DNA from: Pseudobdellovibrionaceae bacterium | GTDB lineage: Bacteria > Bdellovibrionota > Bdellovibrionia > Bdellovibrionales > UBA1609 | NCBI GenBank assembly: GCA_020635075.1 | Contig: JACKAM010000003.1 | Coordinates: forward strand, 62,001-126,000 | DNA: 64,000 nt | Direction: 5' to 3' | Shown: positions 35,205-42,881 of the stretch, piece after piece | How positions within the stretch are numbered: position 1 is the first letter of the stretch | Layout of the letters: each line of letters starts with the position of its first letter | Program-made: the position numbers and the translations under genes | Notes under the pieces: model-generated | Databases searched by the model: none | Told to the model about the DNA's origin: nothing | What the model saw: only the letters and a program-made list of their open reading frames with translations

Positions 35205-35990
35205 ATGCAAGACGAGTACGCCTCCTCTGCGAAGTTTTATGATGGCGCCTATAGTGTGAAACTGGATCTTCAGGACCTTCCGTTTTACCGAGATCTGGCC
35301 AAGCGATATAGTGGTCCAATTTTGGAGATTGCCTGTGGCACCGGACGAATCTCCATTCCTTTGGCCCGAGACGGCCACCAGATCACAGGATTGGATCGAT
35401 CCACGGCGATGCTCGACGTGTTCAAAAAGAGCCTTGCTCATGAGCCGTCCGAAATTCAAGCCCGTGTGGATCTCACGACTGGAGACATGAGAGACTTTGA
35501 TCTTGGCAAAGAATTTCCCCTGATCATCATTCCCTTTCGCCCTATCCAGCACTTGTACACAGTTGAGGATCAGGTGGCGGCCCTCAAGTCAGCGGCCCGC
35601 CACCTGTCGCCCCAAGGTGTTTTTGCCTTTGATGTCTTTTTCCCCCGACTGGATGTTATCTCAAGTGGGGTCGGCACGGAAAACTTTGAACTGGAATGGA
35701 CCAATCCGGAAAATGAGCAACAAAAAATTCGGCGGTACTTCCGCAAAGACTTCTTTGACAAGATCAACCAGAATTTTGGTGGCAAGTTCATCTATCGCAC
35801 TTACCAGGGAGAGAAGCAGATTGCCGAGGAAATGTGGGACCTCAAAATGTCCTTTTACACCTACCCCCACCTTCGGGCGCTGTTTGAATTGGCTGGCCTA
35901 AAGATCCACGAAGAGTACGGCACCTACGATAAAGGGCCGATGGACAACGAGGCCAATCAAATGATCTTTGTCCTCAGACACAAGAGCTGA
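35205..35990 (+). CDS. Class I SAM-dependent methyltransferase
   Basis: 261 residues. Motif I is LEIACGTGRISIPLA, the acidic residue after strand 2 is in ITGLDRS, and motif II-like is LTTGDMRDFDL. The small-molecule-type C-terminal lid ends with IFVLRHKS. Cytoplasmic; substrate unknown. Its stop abuts that of the convergent kinase-like gene (35990/35991). Confidence 0.88.
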   Translation: MQDEYASSAKFYDGAYSVKLDLQDLPFYRDLAKRYSGPILEIACGTGRISIPLARDGHQITGLDRSTAMLDVFKKSLAHEPSEIQARVDLTTGDMRDFDLGKEFPLIIIPFRPIQHLYTVEDQVAALKSAARHLSPQGVFAFDVFFPRLDVISSGVGTENFELEWTNPENEQQKIRRYFRKDFFDKINQNFGGKFIYRTYQGEKQIAEEMWDLKMSFYTYPHLRALFELAGLKIHEEYGTYDKGPMDNEANQMIFVLRHKS

Positions 35991-37166
35991 TTAGAGAGGA
36001 TAGCGCTGCAGAACCTGCTGCCAGCGCTGGAAGACATCATCCAAACCCTCGCGCGGGAAGTAATCCTTTTGTTCCTGGCGGATAGTGGCCTCTTGCCCAA
36101 TGACCTCATGGAGAGCTTTTTTAAGAGCCCAGGGCACGTGGTCGGCTAGGGGAATCTGATCAATTGTGTAATCACGGTGGCCGGGGACCCCGAGACCATT
36201 GTCAATGAGATTGGCCCTACGAAGAATCTCGCGGCCATCCACCCAGTCCATTTCGACAAATAGGTTTTTAACCGCTTCTTCACCATCCTTTTTGGGAAAT
36301 CGATCTGAGTTGCCAAAGATATAATCCAAAACCCGAACCACAGATTCCATTTCCTGCCACTCACGGGTTCCTCGCCAGAAAGCAAATCGGGTAGGATCGG
36401 ACTGCCGTACTCCTTCGACTTCCATACCCATCGCCCACTTCTGCAATGATCCAACGCCATAGGATTTTCCCTTATGAACCAAGACGACTTCCAGTGTTTC
36501 GGGCACATGAACGGGTGCGATCCCTCCATTTCGCCAATAGGCCTGCAAAATCCAGCCATACAGGGACTCTGCGCGAATCTCCCGGACATGAAACAAAAAG
36601 CGCAAAAAATCGCGGGGGTTTGTCTTTGCATAGCCGCTGCGGACCGGACGGGACTCCCCAACTGGCTTAAACACCGAGTGGAATTCCCGGCCAGAATTAT
36701 CCACCTGAGTCACCCGGTAAACACCGTTGGTTCCACCCCCAAGGGCCTTCACTCCAACGACTGAAGATGTTCTCACCTTTTGAGCCCAGCCTTCCGATGA
36801 CTTCATCGAGGGCAGCCAAACAAAGGAGGGTTCCTGCGAGAGGGGGTCTCGTCCATCCATGCCCCGAGACTCAGTGATTTTTTTGATCCATTGATTGGCG
36901 GCCTCGACTTCATGAGAACGAGGTTCTCCTCGAGACTCCGACAACTCCATCCCCCGAGTTCTCACCAACAACCGCTCCAAAAGGGATTCAGCGTGGGCTC
37001 GATCAGGCATCACCGCCAGGTCCGCCTTGCCATTAAGCAAGGAAGTCACCTGGCCCTCGGAGACATTGGTGGGACGACAACTTCCGGCAGTAGACTCAGC
37101 TGCAAAGCCAAAGCAGATGGTCAGTATCAACCAGGACTGGATGACTAGATTTGGAAAACGATTCAT
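35991..37166 (-). CDS. Secreted Fam20/HipA-like kinase-fold protein (putative)
   Basis: 391 residues with a signal peptide (ending near ESTAG). Residues ~140-350 suggest a kinase-like fold: glycine-rich GGGTNGVYRV, FKPVG with a candidate ATP lysine, an acidic residue in REIRAESLYGW, DYIFGNSDRF (like the D...NxDR catalytic loop) and LIDNGLG (like the metal-binding DNG). These are the hallmarks of Fam20C/PI3-kinase-like secreted kinases. The assignment rests on motif order only; it may be inactive. If real, it phosphorylates something outside the cytoplasm. Confidence 0.6.
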   Translation of the reverse strand: MNRFPNLVIQSWLILTICFGFAAESTAGSCRPTNVSEGQVTSLLNGKADLAVMPDRAHAESLLERLLVRTRGMELSESRGEPRSHEVEAANQWIKKITESRGMDGRDPLSQEPSFVWLPSMKSSEGWAQKVRTSSVVGVKALGGGTNGVYRVTQVDNSGREFHSVFKPVGESRPVRSGYAKTNPRDFLRFLFHVREIRAESLYGWILQAYWRNGGIAPVHVPETLEVVLVHKGKSYGVGSLQKWAMGMEVEGVRQSDPTRFAFWRGTREWQEMESVVRVLDYIFGNSDRFPKKDGEEAVKNLFVEMDWVDGREILRRANLIDNGLGVPGHRDYTIDQIPLADHVPWALKKALHEVIGQEATIRQEQKDYFPREGLDDVFQRWQQVLQRYPL

Positions 37167-37366
37167 GCCCCTTGGTTCCCTCTCAATAGATGGATTTGGG
37201 TATCATTTAAACCTCTTTGCTGCGACGCGCTCAGGGAATATGGGAAAGTTTTTGCGGGAATTACAAAATCTGCCGGTCAAATCTTTTCACTAAGTAAAAG
37301 GCTTACATTTGACCTGGAAACCGAGAGGGTCAAAACTAGATGGACACCGAAATCGAAGGAGCACCC

Positions 37367-37969
37367 ATGGTGAAAATCACAAAGGCCCTGATTTGTTATT
37401 TGTTGTTGTCTACCCTTTCCACCGCCCAAGCAGAGGTGGAGTCCTGGTACACCTACTGGGCCTTTGGTTTTGGCAGCGTCAACTACACGGGTGACATAAA
37501 GGCGGGAATTAGTGAATTGGAAAATTCCACGGGATTTGACCATTCTTCCACCACGGCAGTGGATCTTTTTGGATTTTATTGGCCGGTGTTTGAACAAAAC
37601 ACCATTATGGGCGTGGTCCTAAATGGAGTGACCGAGACCTATCGCAGCTCCAGTCTCGCCGCTGATGCCAGCCTCACCACCAGCCAATTGTCCTTCAGCA
37701 CGATGTACTTTTTTGGCGAAGAGCCGGGAGATAACTTCTTCCTGCGAGGAGACATTGGCTTGGGACGAGTGGGTATCACTGTCACCAATGACCAAAATAT
37801 TTCTCTGACTGGCGCCACCGAATCAGGGATCGGTATTCGCATCGGCGGGGGATACGGCATTCCCGTTAGTGGCGAAAGCCGAGTCTTAATCACATTCTTG
37901 TTAGGCAAAAACAGTACCGACGAGGGTGATTCCAGTACGGCATCCCTCCTCGTCGGCGGCTTATGGTAA
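37367..37969 (+). CDS. Outer-membrane beta-barrel protein
   Basis: 200 residues from ATG 37367, after AAGGAG. Signal peptide MVKITKALICYLLLSTLSTAQA. Alternating strands with aromatic girdle residues (YTYWAFGFGSVNYTGDI, FFLRGDIGLGRVGITV, GIGIRIGGGYGI) and a final strand ending in W. A small eight-strand-type barrel is likely. No ligand predicted. Confidence 0.8.
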   Translation: MVKITKALICYLLLSTLSTAQAEVESWYTYWAFGFGSVNYTGDIKAGISELENSTGFDHSSTTAVDLFGFYWPVFEQNTIMGVVLNGVTETYRSSSLAADASLTTSQLSFSTMYFFGEEPGDNFFLRGDIGLGRVGITVTNDQNISLTGATESGIGIRIGGGYGIPVSGESRVLITFLLGKNSTDEGDSSTASLLVGGLW

Positions 37970-37970
37970 G

Positions 37971-38459
37971 TTAGCCTTCGTTGGCCGCCTCACCAGCTTG
38001 ATAGGTGGTGTAGACATACACTGGAATCTTGAGAGTGGCTCCCAAGTGCTTTTCAAGCAAGGGCTGAACCTCATTCCAATCCATTCCTCCAACTCCGGTG
38101 GCGAGCCTGGTGATGGCCACACTTTTCCAACCGTTTTTCTCAATTTCCTGATGAAAATTTTTGAGGGCGTGGTCCACAAACTTGTGATTGGCCTTCCCGG
38201 GCTTGGCGCCATGATCGTAGGCACCTTCTTGAGTCAAAAGGTTGGCGATCGCTGCACCTTCTGCGCCCTGCCACACCCACACATCTCCGGCCTCCGGGTG
38301 CTTGACTTTGCAAAAGTGGCGGAAGTCCTTATACATGGCGGGCCAGCGTTCGCGAAGCGAGAGGGCAAGTCCTTGGTGAAAATCATCATTTGGCGCAACT
38401 CCATGGGCAATGACGTCCGCCTTCGACAGCAATATATCCCCTGTCACTTCCTTCAACAT
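37971..38459 (-). CDS. Macro-domain protein, ADP-ribose-binding family
   Basis: 162 residues. GAGGAG precedes the ATG. Typical macro-domain run: VTGDILLSKADVIAHGVAPN, GLALSLRERWP, GDVWVWQGAEGAAIANLLTQ, and TRLATGVGGMDWNEV. Such proteins bind or hydrolyse ADP-ribose on proteins or O-acetyl-ADP-ribose. No obvious ADP-ribosyltransferase partner is adjacent, so a toxin-antitoxin role is not supported. Cytoplasmic. Confidence 0.9.
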   Translation of the reverse strand: MLKEVTGDILLSKADVIAHGVAPNDDFHQGLALSLRERWPAMYKDFRHFCKVKHPEAGDVWVWQGAEGAAIANLLTQEGAYDHGAKPGKANHKFVDHALKNFHQEIEKNGWKSVAITRLATGVGGMDWNEVQPLLEKHLGATLKIPVYVYTTYQAGEAANEG

Positions 38460-38649
38460 ATCAACTCCTCTGTTTTTGAGACAATCCGACCCGTAGCCAC
38501 ACCTGAATGTCCCGAATTTATCTTCCAGTCTCTCGATTTGGCCTGGATAATGAGTCTATTGCGAGGAGAGTGCCAATGTCTAACAGAGCTTGTGGCACAC
38601 TCCTGGCATTGGACCTAAGTTTTGACCTACAGCGTGAGGGGGCTTTACC

Positions 38650-40086
38650 GTGGGCGAGGAAATCAGCCATTCCCAGTTTTCTGAGGACGAGCGGAGCGAA
38701 TTCCAAAAGAGACTCAGAGAAGAAACCAAGCTCCTCATGGGGCTTTTCCAAAACCACGCTTTTTCAGATGAAAATGATATTGTCGGTTTTGAGATTGAAG
38801 CCTGGCTCACCAACGAAAACTTTATCCCCATGCCGGAGAACCAGAAGTTCCTCGACCAACTTAATAATCCTTTGGTGGTTCATGAACTCTCCCAGTTCAA
38901 TTTTGAGTTGAATGGCTACCCCCAAAAGTTAGACGGTGCGCCCTTTTCCAAAATGGAGCAAAGTTTGGATCAAACCTGGAATCAGTGCCGAAACCAGGCT
39001 CAATGGATGAATGGGCGTGCCCTCAGGGTCGGTATCCTCCCTACCCTGCGGGATGAAATGCTGAAGATGGAGTACGCCTCCAAACTGGAGCGCTACAAAG
39101 CATTAAATGAGCAGGTTCTGGCCGCGCGAGGCGGCAGGCCCATTCACTTACGGATCGAGGGCTATGACGAAGTACAAAGCGTTCACCACGATGTGATGCT
39201 GGAAGCCGCGGCCACCTCTCTGCAAATTCATTTGCAGATTCCCCAAAACCTTGCCGGACGCTACTACAATGCTGGTGTGATTTGCGCAGCCCCTATGGTG
39301 GCACTCGCTGCCAACTCTCCCTACCTTTTTGGCCGCGAGCTGTGGGACGAAACTCGCATCCCACTGTTTGAACAATCCATTTTTATTAACAGCTTTCAGG
39401 ACGTCCATGGCGAAAACATCAGTCGGGTGACCTTGGGGACTGGATATGTAAGAGAATCTTTGTTCGAACTATTTCTTGAGAATCTGGACGGCTATCCACC
39501 TCTACTGCCGATGGTTCTCACGTCTGAACCAGAGAGGTTGGGTCATTTGCGACTTCACAATGGCACACTTTGGCGCTGGAACCGCCCTCTGATCGGCATC
39601 AGTGACCAAGGGGAATATCACTTGCGCATCGAACACCGGGTGACGGCGGCAGGCCCCAGTTTGCGCGACGAAGTCGCCCATGTGGCCCTTTTTAAAGGAC
39701 TTTCCGACTACATGGTGGAGATGGAAGAACCACCGGAGCTGAAACTTGATTTTCAAACTGCCCGCGAGAACTTTTATGATTGCTGCAAAATGGGACTCCA
39801 GGCTGAAATCACCTGGATTGACGGCCAAAGGTGGAACGTACAAAAGCTGTTTCACGAATGGCTCCTACCCAAGGCGGCGGAAGCTCTGAGCAAAAAAGGA
39901 GTTTCTTCTCAGGAACTCCAGGTGTACTTTGAGCAAACTTTGAAACCTCGTGTCCTCAGTGGGCAAAACGGTGCTGCCTGGCAAAAGGCCTACATCGCAA
40001 CCCATGGCCCGGATTTTCAGGGAATGACTGAGGCCTACTTTCAAAATCAGGAATCGGGACGGCCGGTTCACGAATGGAGTGTGTGA
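38650..40086 (+). CDS. Glutamate-cysteine-ligase-like (GCS2) carboxylate-amine ligase
   Basis: 478 residues from GTG 38650 after GAGGGGG. The N-terminal acidic strand IVGFEIEAWL, the ELNGYPQKLDG segment, the histidine-rich QSVHHDVMLEAAATSLQIHLQI, and the later EHRVTAAGPS agree with the GCS2/ATP-grasp-like glutamate ligase fold. It should join a carboxylate to an amine with ATP. It overlaps the metallohydrolase gene at 40079, and the pair is probably one functional unit. Not certain to be GshA. Confidence 0.82.
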   Translation: MGEEISHSQFSEDERSEFQKRLREETKLLMGLFQNHAFSDENDIVGFEIEAWLTNENFIPMPENQKFLDQLNNPLVVHELSQFNFELNGYPQKLDGAPFSKMEQSLDQTWNQCRNQAQWMNGRALRVGILPTLRDEMLKMEYASKLERYKALNEQVLAARGGRPIHLRIEGYDEVQSVHHDVMLEAAATSLQIHLQIPQNLAGRYYNAGVICAAPMVALAANSPYLFGRELWDETRIPLFEQSIFINSFQDVHGENISRVTLGTGYVRESLFELFLENLDGYPPLLPMVLTSEPERLGHLRLHNGTLWRWNRPLIGISDQGEYHLRIEHRVTAAGPSLRDEVAHVALFKGLSDYMVEMEEPPELKLDFQTARENFYDCCKMGLQAEITWIDGQRWNVQKLFHEWLLPKAAEALSKKGVSSQELQVYFEQTLKPRVLSGQNGAAWQKAYIATHGPDFQGMTEAYFQNQESGRPVHEWSV

Positions 40087-41098
40087 TTTGGAATTGAATA
40101 TATTGCGGGACCTGCCCGATGTTCTTCTCACCTGTAGACCCGATGAACTCTTTGGTGAATTTGGCGGACCCATTCTGTTGGAGATTGGCCACCAGGATTG
40201 CCCTCCACTTTTTGTGTCCACCTTACTTCATGGCAATGAAACCACCGGTTTTTTTGCTCTTCAAAGATTGTTTGCCGAGTACCGCCATCACCCAGAACGC
40301 TTTCATCGGCCGCTGATTGTTCTGTTCGGGAATGTGGAGGCTGCATCCAAAGGACTGCGTCGTCGTGATGATCAACTAGATTACAATCGTGTCTGGGCCG
40401 GCGGCACCAGCCCAGAACACCAATGGGCCCAGGAAATTCTTCACTATATTAAGAATCGCCAAATATTCGCTGGCCTGGACATTCACAACAATACAGGGCG
40501 CAATCCGATGTATGGATGTGTGAACTTCCTCAATGAAAAACTCATCTACATGGCCTCTCTTTTTAGTCCCCACATTGTGTACTTCCAAAAGCCAGATGGA
40601 GTTCTTTCTAAGGCCATGGCCCAATTTGCCACGGGAATCACTATTGAGTGTGGCCTACCTGGCGTTCCTGAGGGCATTGACCAGGTCTACGATTACCTTC
40701 TCACCCTCTTACATCTGGAAACCATGCAGGAAATTCACCCCGGGTCACAAGGTGTAAACGTCTATCATAGTCGCAATCGCCTAATGATTCCCGACAGTTT
40801 TTCCCTAGCCCGAGAGGAATCTCCCGACTCTGCCCAAGCGGATTTTGTTTTGCCTAAAGAGTTTGATCAGTGGAATTTCAGTGAGCTTAAGTCCGACGCC
40901 CTCATAATGAGGCGAAACAATCCTCATGGTTTTCTGATTGTTCAGAATGAAAATGGCGATCACGTCCAAGATGATTATTTGGAATTTTCCGGATGTGAGG
41001 TGCGCCTAAAACAGCCGACGATTCCCTCTATGTTCACCCGCGATGTGGCGGTAGCCAAGCAGGACTGCCTGGGCTACCTGATGGATCGACTCAAATGA
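40079..41098 (+). CDS. M14-type metallohydrolase, aspartoacylase/succinylglutamate desuccinylase family
   Basis: 339 residues. Zinc-binding HGNE (the HxxE of the family), LDIHNNTGRNP (third ligand histidine) and TIECGLPGVPEG (catalytic glutamate) are present. Start: GTG 40079, overlapping the ligase by eight bases, or TTG 40088, which is better spaced from GGAG. These enzymes release an acyl or amino-acid group. Next to a GCS2-like ligase, it may act on the ligase's product or supply its substrate. Cytoplasmic. Confidence 0.88.
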   Translation: MCDLELNILRDLPDVLLTCRPDELFGEFGGPILLEIGHQDCPPLFVSTLLHGNETTGFFALQRLFAEYRHHPERFHRPLIVLFGNVEAASKGLRRRDDQLDYNRVWAGGTSPEHQWAQEILHYIKNRQIFAGLDIHNNTGRNPMYGCVNFLNEKLIYMASLFSPHIVYFQKPDGVLSKAMAQFATGITIECGLPGVPEGIDQVYDYLLTLLHLETMQEIHPGSQGVNVYHSRNRLMIPDSFSLAREESPDSAQADFVLPKEFDQWNFSELKSDALIMRRNNPHGFLIVQNENGDHVQDDYLEFSGCEVRLKQPTIPSMFTRDVAVAKQDCLGYLMDRLK

Positions 41099-41431
41099 TT
41101 AGTTGCAGTCAGTGAGCTCGTAGCGAATCACGCCACGGTAGCTGGGAACTAAAGTTCCTTCGTTACCGACGACGTAGTTCTTCTTGATCGCCAACTCCCG
41201 AATGACCACAGTCCCTTTGCGCACCCAGCAGTTGTTAAGATGAGCCGTTAGGTTCACATCAAACTGGGTTCCATCTAAAATGCTCGGAATCATGGCTTCA
41301 GCCGCGGCAACTGCTTCAGCCTCTGTCGACTGAACTGGTACAAGAACGGCATCCTTCACACTGCGCTTTTGGGCAAACGCATTTAGAGAAGCCGCCATTA
41401 CAAAAATAGTTAGTATGGTCTTCATTTTCAC
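41099..41431 (-). CDS. Small secreted protein, related to the 42500 product
   Basis: 110 residues. Signal peptide MKMKTILTIFVMAASLNAFA. The mature part has MIPSILDGTQFDV...NNCWVRK...KNYVVG...YRGVIRYELTDC. The protein encoded at 42500 has a matching order: MIPEIESGQNPDV, then C, then YKGQLYYELDQC. They appear to be diverged paralogues with two conserved cysteines. Divergent from the TIGR02147 regulator. Function unknown. Confidence 0.75.
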   Translation of the reverse strand: MKMKTILTIFVMAASLNAFAQKRSVKDAVLVPVQSTEAEAVAAAEAMIPSILDGTQFDVNLTAHLNNCWVRKGTVVIRELAIKKNYVVGNEGTLVPSYRGVIRYELTDCN

Positions 41432-41528
41432 CCTCTCCCTTGGCCTATGATCGGCCCCGAAATACTCATTGATTGCCTCGCAACCTAATGGCCGTGTCCG
41501 CTCTTTGTCAAAGAGGGAGTGCTATTTC

Positions 41529-41546
41529 TGTCCACAATTGTGTACA
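41529..41546. promoter_or_regulatory. 18-bp palindrome between divergent genes
   Basis: TGTCCACAATTGTGTACA is symmetric except for one base pair. It lies between the starts at 41431 (minus) and 41640 (plus) and is a good candidate operator for the TIGR02147 protein. Confidence 0.5.
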
Positions 41547-41639
41547 GGTTATCCTTCAATCCAAAACTTACTTAGCTTAAATGCCAATAATTACAGGACT
41601 CTTGACTAAGGTGATGGATTCTTCTATTCACTCCAATCT

Positions 41640-42503
41640 ATGGAGAGGGATAAAACTGTGTACAACAAGGGCGCTGACTTGCCGGAGATCACTCGGTACT
41701 ATGATTACCGCCAATATCTGAGTGACTTCTATCGTGCTAAAAAAGGGGGCAATCCTGATTACAGCTATCGAGTGTTCGCTCGCATGGCCTCACTGGGCTC
41801 ACCCTCCCATCTAAAAATGGTCATCGATGGTCAACGCAACTTGAGCCACCGAACAATCCCCGGCTACTTACGAGCTCTTGGGCTGACGAAGCCTGACCGT
41901 GAGTATTTTGAGACCCTGGTGCAATTCAATCAGGCCTCAGATATGGAGCGCAGGCAGAGCCTGTTTGAAAAGCTCCTGGCCAGTAGACAGAAGCGCGGGC
42001 TAACGCCGCTGGAAAAGTACCAGTATGAGTTTCTCTCCAATTGGCAACACGTAGTGATCTACGTTCTGGTGGGACTCCAAAGCGAGGGGGCTACTGTTGA
42101 GTGGGTCCAGCGCCAATTGTCCAAAAAGCTTTCTCCCGCAGAGGCCCAACACTCCCTGCAGCTGCTGGATAAGTTGGACTTGATTGAGGAGGACGAGGTC
42201 GGCCGCTGGCACCAAACCAAAGGTGCTCTCAGCACTCCCGATGAAGTCAAAGACGTGGCCATCCGCAAATATCACTCGGAGATGATTCGCCTTGGTCTTG
42301 TTAGCCTGAGAAACGACCCACCAGAGATTCGCGAGTTCAACGGTGTCACCCTTCCCGTTGATGCCGCCTCAGTTGAAAAATTCAAAGAGATGATTCGCAA
42401 GTTCCGTAAAGAAATGAATCAATACGCCAGCTCAGTGGAACAATCAGATTCCGTTTATCAGCTCAATATTCAGTTTTTTCCCATATTAGGAGATCATCAA
42501 TGA
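41640..42503 (+). CDS. TIGR02147-family putative transcriptional regulator
   Basis: 287 residues. The N-terminus TRYYDYRQYLSDFYRAKK and the helix-turn-helix-like FARMASLGSPSHLKMVIDGQRNLSHRTI are typical of TIGR02147, a family well known from Bdellovibrio and Fibrobacteres. A middle EKYQYEFLSNWQHVVIYVLV and a C-terminal effector domain follow. No signal peptide; cytoplasmic. It overlaps the small secreted-protein gene by ATGA, so the two are coupled. The 18-bp palindrome upstream may be its own site. Confidence 0.9.
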   Translation: MERDKTVYNKGADLPEITRYYDYRQYLSDFYRAKKGGNPDYSYRVFARMASLGSPSHLKMVIDGQRNLSHRTIPGYLRALGLTKPDREYFETLVQFNQASDMERRQSLFEKLLASRQKRGLTPLEKYQYEFLSNWQHVVIYVLVGLQSEGATVEWVQRQLSKKLSPAEAQHSLQLLDKLDLIEEDEVGRWHQTKGALSTPDEVKDVAIRKYHSEMIRLGLVSLRNDPPEIREFNGVTLPVDAASVEKFKEMIRKFRKEMNQYASSVEQSDSVYQLNIQFFPILGDHQ

Positions 42504-42856
42504 TTGCGCGAATCAGGGTTCTCCTCACAACCATCTTGTTTGCCGCCTCCCAAGCTCTTGCCGGCGGTGGCGTCGACGTGGGCAACGGTTTTCGCCTGGA
42601 ATCTCTGGATGCTCAACCTTGGGCAACTGAGGAACTTCTCGTCGAGGATGTCCAGCGAATGATTCCGGAGATCGAATCGGGCCAGAACCCGGATGTTCAA
42701 AAAAAGGCGACTAAGTTCAAATGCCGCCTCGACAAGGCTCAATTTAATCGCCTTGAACCCGAGAAGGTCTATAAGCTCGATAAAAACTTGAAATTCACTG
42801 TGGAAGAATACAAGGGCCAGCTCTATTACGAGCTCGACCAGTGCTTAATTAAATAG
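42500..42856 (+). CDS. Small secreted protein coupled to the TIGR02147 regulator
   Basis: 118 residues; AGGAG precedes the ATG, which overlaps the regulator stop by four bases. Signal peptide MIARIRVLLTTILFAASQALA, then GGGVDVGNGFRLES and two cysteines. It matches the 41099 product in motif order (MIPEI..G, YKGQLYYELDQC). Probably the effector or sensed partner of the regulator in some envelope function; this is inference. Confidence 0.75.
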   Translation: MIARIRVLLTTILFAASQALAGGGVDVGNGFRLESLDAQPWATEELLVEDVQRMIPEIESGQNPDVQKKATKFKCRLDKAQFNRLEPEKVYKLDKNLKFTVEEYKGQLYYELDQCLIK

Positions 42857-42881
42857 AGAGGGCTCATCTCGCCTGCACGGA

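Noticed and set aside
37971..38459. DarTG-type toxin-antitoxin system
   Set aside because: A macro domain is present but no adjacent ADP-ribosyltransferase gene was found.
37926..38618. 230-codon open frame antisense to the macro-domain gene
   Set aside because: A shadow of the conserved macro-domain frame on the other strand.
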